Assembly: GCA_026399475.1 (NCBI GenBank)
Contig: JAPLQY010000015.1
Span: 62,001-126,000 of the forward strand
DNA length: 64,000 nucleotides
DNA from: Rhodocyclales bacterium
GTDB lineage: Bacteria > Pseudomonadota > Gammaproteobacteria > Burkholderiales > Rhodocyclaceae
Direction: 5' to 3'
Positions 8,853-17,344 of the stretch are shown one piece after another (the stretch's first letter is position 1; each line of letters starts with the position of its first letter). The notes under the pieces were generated by a model. It ran no database searches. It was given only the letters and a program-made list of their open reading frames with translations, and was not told the origin of the DNA. Made by a program: the position numbers and the translations under genes.

Positions 8853-9092
8853 ATGCCAAGATGGCTGCGCATATTGATTTCAGGTCTCATCGCCTTGCTC
8901 GTATTCGCTGCCGCGTATCCGAATGTGATCCTTCCAGGTGGGGGCATTGAGATCATTGCGTTCGTTTTCATCTTGGCGCTATCGTTCATTCCATTTTTTT
9001 TGATTTTCGTGTTCGCCGGTCGCGACAAGACGCTTGAAGGCATTGGGTGGGCAGGACATTTCATCATCCTTGCTGCTACATTATTCGGATGA
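8853..9092 (+). CDS. Small two-helix membrane protein, unknown function
   Basis: A 79-aa protein with two strongly hydrophobic segments (about residues 6-22 and 32-54) and a polar link ending in AGRDKT, followed by a third weakly hydrophobic C-terminus. The ATG is preceded by a good ribosome binding site (GAAGGAGGGG, about 7 nt upstream), which supports it as a real gene. It is flanked by two copies of the interspersed repeat. I do not recognise the family. Base composition is somewhat less GC-rich than its neighbours, which may indicate separate acquisition. Confidence 0.6.
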   Translation: MPRWLRILISGLIALLVFAAAYPNVILPGGGIEIIAFVFILALSFIPFFLIFVFAGRDKTLEGIGWAGHFIILAATLFG

Positions 9093-9207
9093 GCTACTGC
9101 CATTGGCGTCAGAAACATTTGACTTTCCGAGTGGCGCGAACATCGATGCAAACGAAGCGCGAAATGACTCCGACTCCTGAAAGCTGACGCGCAAAGGATT
9201 TGCAAGG

Positions 9208-9235
9208 GCGTGCCGCCGTCCTGCCAGCGCCGACT
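9208..9235 (-). repeat. Interspersed repeat copy, 3' of the carbonic-anhydrase-like gene
   Basis: On the minus strand this reads AGTCGGCGCTGGCAGGACGG, continuing GCGGCACGC. It lies 51 nt downstream of the stop of the minus-strand gene at 9286-10362, in the sense orientation to that gene. Confidence 0.7.
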
Positions 9236-9285
9236 GTTGGTGACGACGGTGGGCGACGGGTGGGTGACGGCGCCGCGCGGTGGCG

Positions 9286-10362
9286 TCAGGCCTCGCCGTC
9301 CACGGTCTCCAGTTGCCGCGAGCGCCAGTCGAGTATGGCGGTGCGCACGGCCATTCTGCCGGCGAGCTCGGGGAACTCGGTACGGATCACCTCGGCGGCG
9401 AAGGCGGAGAGGAAGCGGCTCTTGAGTTCGGCCCGTGCCCGATCGACGCCGATTTCGTCGTAGGGCACTGAGGCCAGCAGCAGGAAGCCGTCGTCGGGCA
9501 CACGTCCGGCCCGCATGTTGGCCTCGATGATGCCGGCGGCGGTGCGGATCGGCACGTCGAGGTTCGGACTGTAGGGGCCGATGATCAGCGCGAGGTTGGG
9601 TGTATGCAGGAAGTCGAAGCCGCGGCCGAGGCAGATCATCCACTCGCGGTGCTCGATGTCGAGCGCGCGCTCGGCGCGGCGCATCTGTGCGCGCACCTGC
9701 TCGATATGCTCAAGGTTTCCGTGCAGCAGAGGCATCAGGTCGGCACGCATCTGCGCCGGCATGTCCGGCAGCAGGGCGGCGAGATTGAGTTCCAGCGTGG
9801 CGCGGTCGGTCGAGCTCAAGGTGGACAGGTCGAGTTTTCGGCCGTCAGTGCCGTGAATGATCAGCGCGTCCTCGTCGGTCTCGAAGCCGCAGACCAGCGG
9901 ATAGACGGTGCCATGGGCCGCGCCGAAGATGTGCTCGACCTGGCGGCGGATTTCGTAGGTGTGGGCGATGGCGGCCTCGGTGTCGTAGTTGAAGCCGGCG
10001 CAGCCACGCTGCGGGTCGCCCTTCGAGTAGTGGTAGGTGATGAAGAAGATCAGCCTGCGGCCGCCGCTGACCATGCGTTGCACGTGGTGCGCCAGCACCT
10101 CGCCCAGGTGCGGCCAGCCGAGGTCGAACATGCCACCGAGATTGCGGAATGGCATCAGGATGCCGACGGGCGTGTTGGTGGCGACGGGAATGTTGATGCG
10201 GCCGTCCATGCATTTCAGCACCGCGATGGCGGTCGGATGCTCGGACAGGTAGCGTTCGCGCGCCAGCCACGCCTCCGGACTGCGGTAGTTGGCGCCGTGG
10301 CGGTCGGCAAGGTCGAACAGCCAGTCGATGCGCTGCTGTATCGGCTTACTGTGGATGTCCAT
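9286..10362 (-). CDS. Stand-alone carbonic-anhydrase-like protein (CsoSCA/beta-CA type zinc site)
   Basis: A 358-aa protein with the beta-carbonic-anhydrase signature: CMDGR (C51, D53, R55) followed by H111 and C121 in TYHYSKGDPQRGC, giving a Cys-His-Cys zinc site with the Asp-Arg dyad. The wide His-to-Cys spacing is closer to carboxysomal CsoSCA than to ordinary beta-CAs, where it is two residues. No carboxysome shell or RuBisCO gene is nearby. I chose the ATG at 10362 because a GGAGG-type site (complement of TGCCTCC) lies just upstream. Its start overlaps the end of the upstream dehydrogenase gene by 17 nt, so the two are co-expressed. Activity is inferred from motifs only. Confidence 0.72.
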   Translation of the reverse strand: MDIHSKPIQQRIDWLFDLADRHGANYRSPEAWLARERYLSEHPTAIAVLKCMDGRINIPVATNTPVGILMPFRNLGGMFDLGWPHLGEVLAHHVQRMVSGGRRLIFFITYHYSKGDPQRGCAGFNYDTEAAIAHTYEIRRQVEHIFGAAHGTVYPLVCGFETDEDALIIHGTDGRKLDLSTLSSTDRATLELNLAALLPDMPAQMRADLMPLLHGNLEHIEQVRAQMRRAERALDIEHREWMICLGRGFDFLHTPNLALIIGPYSPNLDVPIRTAAGIIEANMRAGRVPDDGFLLLASVPYDEIGVDRARAELKSRFLSAFAAEVIRTEFPELAGRMAVRTAILDWRSRQLETVDGEA

Positions 10363-11563
10363 GCTGCCTCCTGGAATCGCACCCGGCGTCGAGCAGCGTG
10401 TCACGATCCAGTCGGCGTACATCGATTACGCCGCACAGCGCCATGGCCACCGACATTTCCTTGTGCATGACCGAAAGCATGTGGGCGACGCCGGCCTCGC
10501 CGCGGGCGGCGACGGCATAGCCCCAGGCCCGCCCGAGCATGCAGGCTTTGGCGCCGAGCGAGAGCGCCTTGACCACATCCAGTCCGCTCCTCACGCCGCC
10601 GTCCATGAGCACCTCGAGGCGGTCGCCGACGGCGTCGACAATCCGCGGTAGCGCCTCGACGCTGGCGGCCACGCCGTCCAACTGGCGGCCGCCGTGATTC
10701 GACACCACCAGCCCGTCGGCACCAACCGCTGCCGCCTGGCGCGCATCGTCCACGTCGAGAATCCCCTTGAGCAGGATCTTGCCCGGCCAGTTTTCCCGCA
10801 CCCAGGCCAGGTCGTCCCAGGTGACGCGCGGATCGAACTGGCTATCCACCCAGGCCTTGAATTCCGGCAGGCTGCGCGCATCGGGTACGGCCGTCGTCAG
10901 GTTGCCGAACATCAGGGGTTGGCCCTTGATCGCCACGTCCAGCAGCCAGTGCGGATGCGAGATCAGGTCCCAGGCCTTGGCCAGCCGGCCCGCCAGCGGC
11001 AGTGCGCTGGCCATGCCATTGCGGGTGTCGCGATAGCGCGCCCCCATTACGGCCAGATCGACGGTCAACACCAGCACCGGGCAGCCGGCGGCCTGCGCCC
11101 GCGCCATTAGTTCCTTGGTATAGCTGCGATCGCGCATGACATAGAGCTGATACCAGAAGGGTGCCTTCGTCGCAGCGCGAACTTCCTCGATCGAACAGAT
11201 GGAAACAGTCGATTCGCAAAAGGCCACACCGGCTTGCTCAGCGGCGCGTGCCGCCTGCACCTCGGCCCGCCGCGCCATCGCGCCGGCCAGCCCGACCGGT
11301 GCGAGTATCAGCGGCAGGGCAAGATCCTGGCCCAGCACGCGGGTGTTCAAACTCAGCCGGGAGACATCGCGCATGACGCGCTGGCGCAGGCGCAGGCGAT
11401 TGAACGCCTGCTGATTCTCGCCTGCGGTCACTTCTTCATAAGCCGCGCCGTCGAGGTAATCGAACAAGTGTCGCGGCAGGCGCTTGCGCGCCAGTTCCCG
11501 GTAGTCGGCTGCCGTGGCGGGAGCAAGACCCAGTCCGCGAGTGCCATTGTCCATCACGCTCAT
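10346..11563 (-). CDS. lldD: FMN-dependent 2-hydroxyacid dehydrogenase (LldD / glycolate oxidase family)
   Basis: A 405-aa TIM-barrel flavoprotein that oxidises an L-2-hydroxyacid such as lactate or glycolate. The family N-terminus (RLPRHLFDYLDGAAYEE) and the FMN/catalytic region VVSNHGGRQLDG, with the catalytic histidine, are clear, as are the phosphate-binding stretches MDGGVRSGLDVVKAL and LGRAWGY. Length is normal for the family. Lactate, glycolate and mandelate enzymes cannot be told apart by eye. It is first of a two-gene minus-strand unit with the carbonic-anhydrase-like gene and faces the HTH-ferredoxin operon across a 175-nt divergent promoter region. Confidence 0.88.
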   Translation of the reverse strand: MSVMDNGTRGLGLAPATAADYRELARKRLPRHLFDYLDGAAYEEVTAGENQQAFNRLRLRQRVMRDVSRLSLNTRVLGQDLALPLILAPVGLAGAMARRAEVQAARAAEQAGVAFCESTVSICSIEEVRAATKAPFWYQLYVMRDRSYTKELMARAQAAGCPVLVLTVDLAVMGARYRDTRNGMASALPLAGRLAKAWDLISHPHWLLDVAIKGQPLMFGNLTTAVPDARSLPEFKAWVDSQFDPRVTWDDLAWVRENWPGKILLKGILDVDDARQAAAVGADGLVVSNHGGRQLDGVAASVEALPRIVDAVGDRLEVLMDGGVRSGLDVVKALSLGAKACMLGRAWGYAVAARGEAGVAHMLSVMHKEMSVAMALCGVIDVRRLDRDTLLDAGCDSRRQHGHPQ

Positions 11564-11738
11564 CCCCCAATTGATGCCTGCATCTTACCGCCCCGCGACG
11601 CAATGCGCGAGGCGGCGCAGGCCGGCGGCCCTGGCTTCGCAGAGGCGGAATCCGGCCTCGAGGCGAGGGACGATTCCGGCCGAAATATGTTCTAGGCGAC
11701 CATAAGAAATTGAAATCGCCGGAGGGCTTTGCTTCGCT
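11564..11738. promoter_or_regulatory. Divergent intergenic region
   Basis: A 175-nt gap between the starts of the dehydrogenase gene (minus) and the HTH-ferredoxin gene (plus), so promoters for both must lie here. I see no convincing -35/-10 pair. A GGAGGG lies 12 nt before the ATG at 11739. Confidence 0.5.
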
Positions 11739-13214
11739 ATGCTTGCAATCATGTCTCAGTGGCTGACCCTTTCCCGCGCCGCACATCTGCTCGGCATTTC
11801 GCGCGTCGCTTTGCAGAAGCGCATTCGCGAGGGTGAACTGCCGTCTTTTGATGGCATGGTGGCGGCGGACGATTTGCAGCGGACCTGGCCGGAGCTGGAT
11901 CTGAATGAGTCGGGCAGTTTTGAAAAGACCCGCGCGATTCGCGAGGATGCCTTCGCCAAACGCCTGCGCGAACGTGTCCTGCCGACTCAGGAGACGCTCG
12001 CCCAGCGCCTGTTTGTGCAGGGGCAGGAACTCGCGGAATTGCAGCGGACCCTGACGCGTTATCACACCTTGTTCGAGGCCTTGGAGGTGCGTCTTGCTGC
12101 CGAGCCGGCTCCGGCAGGCGGCGAACTGTTGCGGCTGCTCGACGAGGGCCTGGCGCAGGCGCTGGCGGCCCCCGCACCGGGAAACGACATGGCCGCACTC
12201 GATGCTATGCTGCGCGTCATGTCGGCGCACGTTACGGTCAAGCCATCGGGTCGGGAATTCTTTGTCGAGGGTTCGGAGACCCTGCTGAAGGCCGCGCTGC
12301 GCGCCGGGCTGGCGCCCAACTATGGCTGCGGCAACGGCAATTGCGGCTTGTGCAAGGCGCGCGTGGTATCCGGGGAGGCGCGCACGGTGGCACCTTCCGA
12401 CTACCGCTTCTCGGAAGCCGAGAAGGCCCAGAACCATGTGCTGATGTGTTCCTGCACCGCGCTGAGTTCCGACCTCGTGCTGGAGGTGCTGGAAGCCGGC
12501 GCGCCCGAGGACATTCCCGAGCAGCGCATCGTCGCCAAGGTTCGCCGCATCGATGCGCTGACCGCCGACGTGATACGCGTACACCTGCAGACGCCGCGCA
12601 GCAACCGCCTGCGCTTTCTCGCCGGGCAGCGGGTCACTCTGGGCATTCGCGCCGGCGTCCGTGATGGCAGCGATGTTCATGGCGAATTCCCGGTGGCGAG
12701 CTGTCCCTGTGACGACCGCAACCTGATTTTCCACATCAGCCGCGGCGATCACCGTGCCGCCAGCACCGACTTTTCCCGCCGTGTCTTCGAAGATCGCATC
12801 AAGGTTGCCGACGACGTCTCGGTGTGGGGTCCCTGGGGCCGCTTTGTGCTGGAGAAGGCTTCGGCACGTCCGCTGGTTTTCATTGCGCTCGACGACGGCT
12901 TCGCCCCGATCAACAGCCTGATCGAACACGCCATTGCGGTGGATGCGGCGGAGTCGATCACGCTCTACTGGGCCAGCGAGCAGGCCGGCGGCCAGTACCT
13001 GCCGAACCAGTGCCGGGCCTGGGCCGCCGCGCTCGACGAGTTCAGCTACCGGCCGCTGGCCGTCGATGAACTGGCGGCGGCGCTTGCAGCGGATAGCGCA
13101 TTGCCGCTGAGCGATGTCTATCTTGCCGGGGCGGCCGAGGTGGTTGAGCCGCTGGCCGCCGCGCTGCTGGCCGCCGGTGTGCCGCCGGCGCAACTGCATG
13201 TCGAGGGCCTGTGA
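11739..13214 (+). CDS. HTH / [2Fe-2S] ferredoxin / FNR-like reductase chimera
   Basis: A 491-aa protein with three parts. Residues about 5-50 resemble an excisionase/MerR-like helix-turn-helix (LSRAAHLLGISRVALQKRIREG). A helical linker spans about 60-160. Residues 165-255 form a plant-type ferredoxin with ligands C197, C202, C205 and C237 (GCGNGNCGLC). Residues 262-491 resemble a ferredoxin-NADP reductase, but its usual motifs are degenerate: EFPVAS replaces the flavin RxYS motif, ALDDGFAPI the GGTGxAP loop, and LAGA the CGP motif. A redox-sensing DNA-binding protein is one reading. It leads a five-gene operon with 4-nt gaps. An alternative start is the ATG at 11751. Confidence 0.75.
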   Translation: MLAIMSQWLTLSRAAHLLGISRVALQKRIREGELPSFDGMVAADDLQRTWPELDLNESGSFEKTRAIREDAFAKRLRERVLPTQETLAQRLFVQGQELAELQRTLTRYHTLFEALEVRLAAEPAPAGGELLRLLDEGLAQALAAPAPGNDMAALDAMLRVMSAHVTVKPSGREFFVEGSETLLKAALRAGLAPNYGCGNGNCGLCKARVVSGEARTVAPSDYRFSEAEKAQNHVLMCSCTALSSDLVLEVLEAGAPEDIPEQRIVAKVRRIDALTADVIRVHLQTPRSNRLRFLAGQRVTLGIRAGVRDGSDVHGEFPVASCPCDDRNLIFHISRGDHRAASTDFSRRVFEDRIKVADDVSVWGPWGRFVLEKASARPLVFIALDDGFAPINSLIEHAIAVDAAESITLYWASEQAGGQYLPNQCRAWAAALDEFSYRPLAVDELAAALAADSALPLSDVYLAGAAEVVEPLAAALLAAGVPPAQLHVEGL

Positions 13215-13218
13215 AGCC

Positions 13219-13587
13219 ATGATCCAGCCAAGTCGTGTCATTCCCATCCAGCCGCAGGCCGTCGATACCGAACTGGACGCCTGTTCCTCGGCCGAGCCCT
13301 TCGCCCTGATGGTGCTGGGCGACAGCATGGAGCCCGAGTTCCTCGAAGGTGAAGTGATCCTGATCGAGCCGGAAGGCTTGGCGACCGACGGTTCCTTCGT
13401 CCTTGCCCGGCTCGACGGCGAGTGGATTTTCCGCCAACTGGCGAAGCACGGTACAGGCTGGCGGCTGCAGGCACTAAACCCCGCCTATCCCGCAGCGGAT
13501 ATTCCCGACCTGGGCGAGGTCAAAGGGGTCATCATCCAGAAATCGAAACCCGGCCGTCGCAAGGCCACCAAACGTTACGTGGACTAA
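13219..13587 (+). CDS. S24/LexA-peptidase-like protein lacking the catalytic lysine
   Basis: A 122-aa protein resembling the C-terminal half of LexA/UmuD/phage-repressor S24 peptidases, without a DNA-binding domain. The serine box is intact (GDSMEP, S36), but the strand that normally carries the catalytic lysine (VKRL-type) reads WIFRQL, with arginine 72 at that position. It may be a binding module, not an autoprotease. The ATG at 13219 is 4 nt after the preceding stop; the track start at 13114 overlaps the chimera gene and is rejected. The pairing with an HTH-redox protein suggests a split regulator, which is an inference. Confidence 0.7.
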   Translation: MIQPSRVIPIQPQAVDTELDACSSAEPFALMVLGDSMEPEFLEGEVILIEPEGLATDGSFVLARLDGEWIFRQLAKHGTGWRLQALNPAYPAADIPDLGEVKGVIIQKSKPGRRKATKRYVD

Positions 13588-13591
13588 ACCC

Positions 13592-13825
13592 ATGCCCTAT
13601 TACATCTATCGCGTAACTCCAATCGGGCCGATCCGCCAGTTGGCGAAGATCACCGAGCTCGAGGCATTCAAGGACGCTTCGAACGAAGCCAAGCGCCTGC
13701 GCCGCGAATCCGAACTCGCTGCCGGCGAGTTGATCAAGACCATCTTCGCTTCGAACGAGTTGCAGGCAGAAGAGTTGCTCAACGAGCCGAGAGGCGAAGA
13801 GCCGATGACAGGGGAAGACTACTAG
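13592..13825 (+). CDS. Conserved-looking small protein, unknown function
   Basis: A 77-aa protein with a short beta-like N-terminus (MPYYIYRV) followed by a charged helical stretch (EAFKDASNEAKRLRRESE) and an acidic end. It has no signal peptide, membrane segment or cysteine. It starts 4 nt after the S24-like gene and ends 4 nt before the next gene, so it belongs to the operon. The function is not recognisable from the sequence. Confidence 0.65.
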   Translation: MPYYIYRVTPIGPIRQLAKITELEAFKDASNEAKRLRRESELAAGELIKTIFASNELQAEELLNEPRGEEPMTGEDY

Positions 13826-13829
13826 CGTC

Positions 13830-14282
13830 GTGGTCGACGAAACCGCTTTCCGTCATGCCAGGGGCGAGATCAATCGCCTGCCCTGCGTTTTCGAGCGAGC
13901 GCTGCTGGCGCGCCACGCGGCCTGCGAACTGGCGGTGCGGCACCAGATCGCCGAGCGCGAGACGGTGGCCTGCGCTCAGCCGGTGGCGCGGGCGGTCTGC
14001 GCACAGATGTCGGGCCTGCTGCGCGAGAAGTCGGCATTTGCGCTGGGACTTTCCGATACTCAGCGCATTCTGCCGCACGCCATGGTGATGAAGATCCAGT
14101 GCGGCGGCCTCGATGGTCTCAAGGCCTTGCTGGATGCCGATGCGGTGGCGCCGGATGTGCGGCGCCTGATACGCCTGGCGCAGGAGCGCTACGGCGACCT
14201 CGGCGAGTTGCCCTTTTCCGAGATCGTGCAAGGCGTTGCCGCGTGGAAGGCCCGCCGCCGCCATTCCGGAGAGCCGCGATGA
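13830..14282 (+). CDS. Hypothetical helical protein
   Basis: A 150-aa mostly alpha-helical soluble protein with a GTG start 4 nt after the preceding stop. A stretch rich in Ala, Arg and Glu (residues 20-60) contains two cysteines (CELAVRHQ and VACAQPVARAVCAQ). I do not recognise a family. It overlaps the following ORF by 4 nt (ATGA), which supports both as real and co-translated. Confidence 0.6.
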   Translation: MVDETAFRHARGEINRLPCVFERALLARHAACELAVRHQIAERETVACAQPVARAVCAQMSGLLREKSAFALGLSDTQRILPHAMVMKIQCGGLDGLKALLDADAVAPDVRRLIRLAQERYGDLGELPFSEIVQGVAAWKARRRHSGEPR

Positions 14283-15334
14283 TAGTCGGCATGGCCGCGC
14301 TGGTGGATGCCGTGCAGACCAACTGCGACATCGCCGACGCTCGTCATGCGCGCGACGTCAGCTTGTGCACCTACCTGCTAGGCATGCGCGAGTTCTATCG
14401 CTGGGAACACGAGCTTCCCTGGGGCATCTCACCACCGCGCGACGAGGTGGGACGATGGATTGCCGAGCGCGAGGCGCGCTGGGAGCGGATAGCGGACGAG
14501 GATTTCGTCGCAGTACCGATCGCCGGTCACACCTTCGATCCCTTCGCCGCCCAGAAGGTCAATGCCGCGCTGGCAGGCAGCGGACTGGTGTATGGCGCAG
14601 GCGTGGGGCGCTTCCACAAGCCGCACTTCTTCCTCGGCCAGCTGGCGCGCGAAGAGCAGCGCGGCGATGCGCGACTGCTGGTCTGTGGCTGCGAATATGC
14701 GCGCGATGTTTCGGCCATTCCGGCCGCGTCCCAGGGCGGTACCGTGATTGTCCGCCGCGAGGCGCTGCGGCAGTGGCTTTGGGAGAAAGCCGAGGGCTGG
14801 AACGTCAAGCAACAGGATGGCGCGCTCAAGTCGGCCTTGCTCGCGTATGGCTTTGACGTCGATCCGCAGGCCGCCATCGAGCGCATGGCCGATGGTGAGA
14901 TCGAAACCCTGGTCCTCCACGAGGAAGGCGAAATTGCCGCCGGCCGGGTGCTGGGCAAGGGCTGGTCGGCAAAACTTGATGGCTTCTGCGGCAAGCGCGC
15001 CGAACTGCTGGCGCGAGCGGTGCGCGACAACTTGGCGGATTGCCTGGTGACACTGCCAGGTTTATTGCAGCGAGGCAGCAACGACTCGCTGCATTTCTGG
15101 TTCTCGACCTTCGATGGCATGCGCCGCGAACTGTTTCCGCGACTGGTCGAGTCCTATGCCGCGAGAGTTGTGCGAACCGGTATTCCGCCGGACGGCGGTG
15201 GCGGCATGGACATGCTTGCGAGCGCCGCCGAGGCCGGCCGCGTCCATTTCACCGCACTCGGCTTGCGTTTGCTCGACATGGACGAGCCCGGCATCGAAGC
15301 GCTCTCACACACTCCGGCCGCGATAGCCCTGTAG
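14279..15334 (+). CDS. Conserved hypothetical protein (possibly Sfum_1244-like)
   Basis: A 351-aa soluble protein starting at the ATGA overlap at 14279. The longer ORF from 14099 is frame run-on through the preceding gene. The N-terminus (AALVDAVQTNCDIADARHARD) and YLLGMREFYRWEHELPW look like a conserved enzyme-like family that I recall as Sfum_1244; that match is from memory and weak. It has no membrane segment. Several cysteines lie in LLVCGCEYARD. It closes the five-gene operon begun by the HTH-ferredoxin chimera, so a redox-linked role is plausible but unproven. Confidence 0.6.
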   Translation: MIVGMAALVDAVQTNCDIADARHARDVSLCTYLLGMREFYRWEHELPWGISPPRDEVGRWIAEREARWERIADEDFVAVPIAGHTFDPFAAQKVNAALAGSGLVYGAGVGRFHKPHFFLGQLAREEQRGDARLLVCGCEYARDVSAIPAASQGGTVIVRREALRQWLWEKAEGWNVKQQDGALKSALLAYGFDVDPQAAIERMADGEIETLVLHEEGEIAAGRVLGKGWSAKLDGFCGKRAELLARAVRDNLADCLVTLPGLLQRGSNDSLHFWFSTFDGMRRELFPRLVESYAARVVRTGIPPDGGGGMDMLASAAEAGRVHFTALGLRLLDMDEPGIEALSHTPAAIAL

Positions 15335-15359
15335 GCTGTTCGCGGCCGGTTGTCGATAT

Positions 15360-15926
15360 CTACTCCTTGATGGCTTCGATGGCGATGGTCAGCGTTACCT
15401 CGTCGCTGACGTAGGGCACGTTCTTGCCCATGTTGAACTCCGAACGCTTGACCTTGGTCACCGCGTTGGCGCCAATCGCGTCTTTCTTCAGCATCGGATG
15501 CGGCATGGAATGGAAGGACGTCACGGTCAGCGTCACCGGCCTGGTCACGCCCTTGATGGTCAGATCGCCCTCGACGGCCACCGGCTTGTCGCCATCGAAC
15601 TTGACCTTGCTCGACTTGAAGGTGATGGTCGGGTACTTCGCGGTATCGAAAAAGTCCTCGCCCTGAATGTGCTGGTTGAAAAGCGCGTAGCCGGTGTTGA
15701 CCGACTTGGCGTCGATGATTACATCCACCGCCCCGGTATGGGCGGCGCGATCTATGACGACCTTGCCGCTGGTCTTGTCGAAGCGCTGTTGCTGGTTGGA
15801 ATAGCCGAAGTGGCTGTATTCGAAGCGCGGGTAGGTGTGGGTCGGTTCAACGTTGAAGGTTTCGGGCGCCGCGAAGCTGGCGGCGGAGAAGGCTGAAAGG
15901 GCAAGGACGAGGGCGAGATTCTTCAT
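15360..15926 (-). CDS. YceI family periplasmic protein (1)
   Basis: A 188-aa secreted lipocalin-like protein. A signal peptide (MKNLALVLALSAFSAASFA) is followed by the YceI beta-barrel, with the family segments EPTHTYPRFEYSHFGYS and NQHIQGEDFFDTAKYPTITFKS. YceI proteins bind polyisoprenoid chains in the periplasm. This is the distal gene of a cytochrome b561-yceI-yceI operon, 31 nt after the second paralog. Confidence 0.9.
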   Translation of the reverse strand: MKNLALVLALSAFSAASFAAPETFNVEPTHTYPRFEYSHFGYSNQQQRFDKTSGKVVIDRAAHTGAVDVIIDAKSVNTGYALFNQHIQGEDFFDTAKYPTITFKSSKVKFDGDKPVAVEGDLTIKGVTRPVTLTVTSFHSMPHPMLKKDAIGANAVTKVKRSEFNMGKNVPYVSDEVTLTIAIEAIKE

Positions 15927-15957
15927 GGGTGTTCTCCTGAGGGTTGGGGGCTTGCTG

Positions 15958-16530
15958 TTATTTGGCGACCGGGCTTGCGCTGGCCACCAGGCGGAACTTG
16001 ATCTGTACTTCGTTGGCGACGGTGCCGAAGTCGGCCCAGATGCCTTCGCCGATCGCGTAGTCGGCGCGCTTGATGACCAGACTGCCTTCGAAGCTCGCGC
16101 TGTTGCCTTCCTGGCGCAGCGTGACAGGGGCGGTCAGATCGAGTGTTTTGCCCTTGATCGTCATCTTGCCGGCGACTTCGAAGCGGTTGCTGCCCAGCGG
16201 CTTGACGGTGGTGGCGACGAACTTCGCGACCGGGAAGGCCTTGGTGTTGAACCAGGCCTTGCCGGCGACTTCGTCGTTCGCATCCTGCGATCCCGCATCG
16301 ATGCTGGCCAGGTCGATTTCCAGCTCGGCCCTGGCGGCAGCCGGCTTTGTCGGGTCGAAGGCGACCTTGCTGCGGAAGCTCTTGAACTGGCCTTCGACCG
16401 GCACATTCATCTGCTTCGATACAAACGAGAGCGCACTCTTGCTGGCCTGGAACTGATTGAACTCGATGGCGCAGGCCGGCAGAGCGGTGGCCAGTGCGCA
16501 AAGGGCAAGGCCGTGTCGCCAGTGCTTCAT
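15958..16530 (-). CDS. YceI family periplasmic protein (2)
   Basis: A 190-aa YceI paralog with signal peptide MKHWRHGLALCALATALPACA. The barrel motifs are FNTKAFPVAKFVATTV and MTIKGKTLDLTAPVTL. It is divergent from its neighbour, indicating an old duplication and not a recent tandem copy. Its start overlaps the end of the cytochrome b561 gene by 4 nt, so they are co-translated. The pairing suggests an isoprenoid quinone or similar lipid ligand, which is an inference. Confidence 0.9.
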   Translation of the reverse strand: MKHWRHGLALCALATALPACAIEFNQFQASKSALSFVSKQMNVPVEGQFKSFRSKVAFDPTKPAAARAELEIDLASIDAGSQDANDEVAGKAWFNTKAFPVAKFVATTVKPLGSNRFEVAGKMTIKGKTLDLTAPVTLRQEGNSASFEGSLVIKRADYAIGEGIWADFGTVANEVQIKFRLVASASPVAK

Positions 16531-17114
16531 TTCATTTCTCCAGGTGTGGTGTTGCCAAGAAAAGGGATCATGCGGGCAAGCACGTCGTCACGGTCGATGA
16601 AATGGTGTTTGAGCGCCGCACCGAGGTGGGCAATTACCAAGGCTGCCATGCCGAAGTTGAGCACTTCATGAACCTCCTGCAACAGGCTGCCCAGTTCCTT
16701 GTTCTTGTCCAGCAGGTCGGGTAGCGGCAGGACACCGAACCAGACGGTCTGGAAACCCTTGGCCGAACTCATCAGCCAGCCGCTGAGCGGCACGGCGAAC
16801 ATCAGCAGGTAGAGCAGGACATGCGTCGCTTCGGCGGCCTTGTGCTGCCAGGCCGGCATGCCGACGGGGAACTCGGGCGGGCGATGCCGCAGGCGCCAGC
16901 CAAGGCGCAGGATCACGCACAGAAAGATCGTCACGCCGGCCCATTTGTGCCAAGAGTAGATCCTGAGCTTCTGCGGCGACAGCGGCAAGTCATGCATGTA
17001 CAGGCCGACTGCAAAGGTGCCGATGATGGCGAGGGCGATCAGCCAGTGCAGGCCGATGGCAAGGCCGGTATAGCGCGTGCTGGAATCCGGGCTGGTGCTG
17101 GATCTGGACATCAT
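16527..17114 (-). CDS. Cytochrome b561 family protein (YceJ-like)
   Basis: A 195-aa di-haem-type inner-membrane cytochrome with about four helices. Histidines fit haem ligation: GLHWLIALAI near the N-terminus, YSWHKWAGVT, and ATHVLLYLLM and IAHLGAALKHHFIDRDD near the C-terminus. It probably moves electrons from quinol to a periplasmic acceptor. It is the first gene of the minus-strand operon with two yceI genes. The divergent gap to the next plus-strand gene (17115-17356) must hold its promoter. Confidence 0.9.
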   Translation of the reverse strand: MMSRSSTSPDSSTRYTGLAIGLHWLIALAIIGTFAVGLYMHDLPLSPQKLRIYSWHKWAGVTIFLCVILRLGWRLRHRPPEFPVGMPAWQHKAAEATHVLLYLLMFAVPLSGWLMSSAKGFQTVWFGVLPLPDLLDKNKELGSLLQEVHEVLNFGMAALVIAHLGAALKHHFIDRDDVLARMIPFLGNTTPGEMK

Positions 17115-17344
17115 GGAGCTGGCGGCTGAGGCACGACCATTGAGGAATAAAGCAAATACTTTACGCGTCCTGTCGAGGATAACAAAGACCGGAAGCTACA
17201 AATGATTGGTGCGACGAAGGCAACAATTCGTCTACGCTCTCATTCAGGCCCCGTCATGCAAAGCGGGAGCACCGTCCCCGGCGCACGCGCACGGAGACAT
17301 ATCCCGCAAGGGGATACCGTCGCCGGCCTTGCGGCACAGCGACA

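Noticed and set aside
9286-10362. Carboxysome operon
   Set aside because: Only the CA-like gene is present; no shell proteins, CsoS2 or RuBisCO genes are near.
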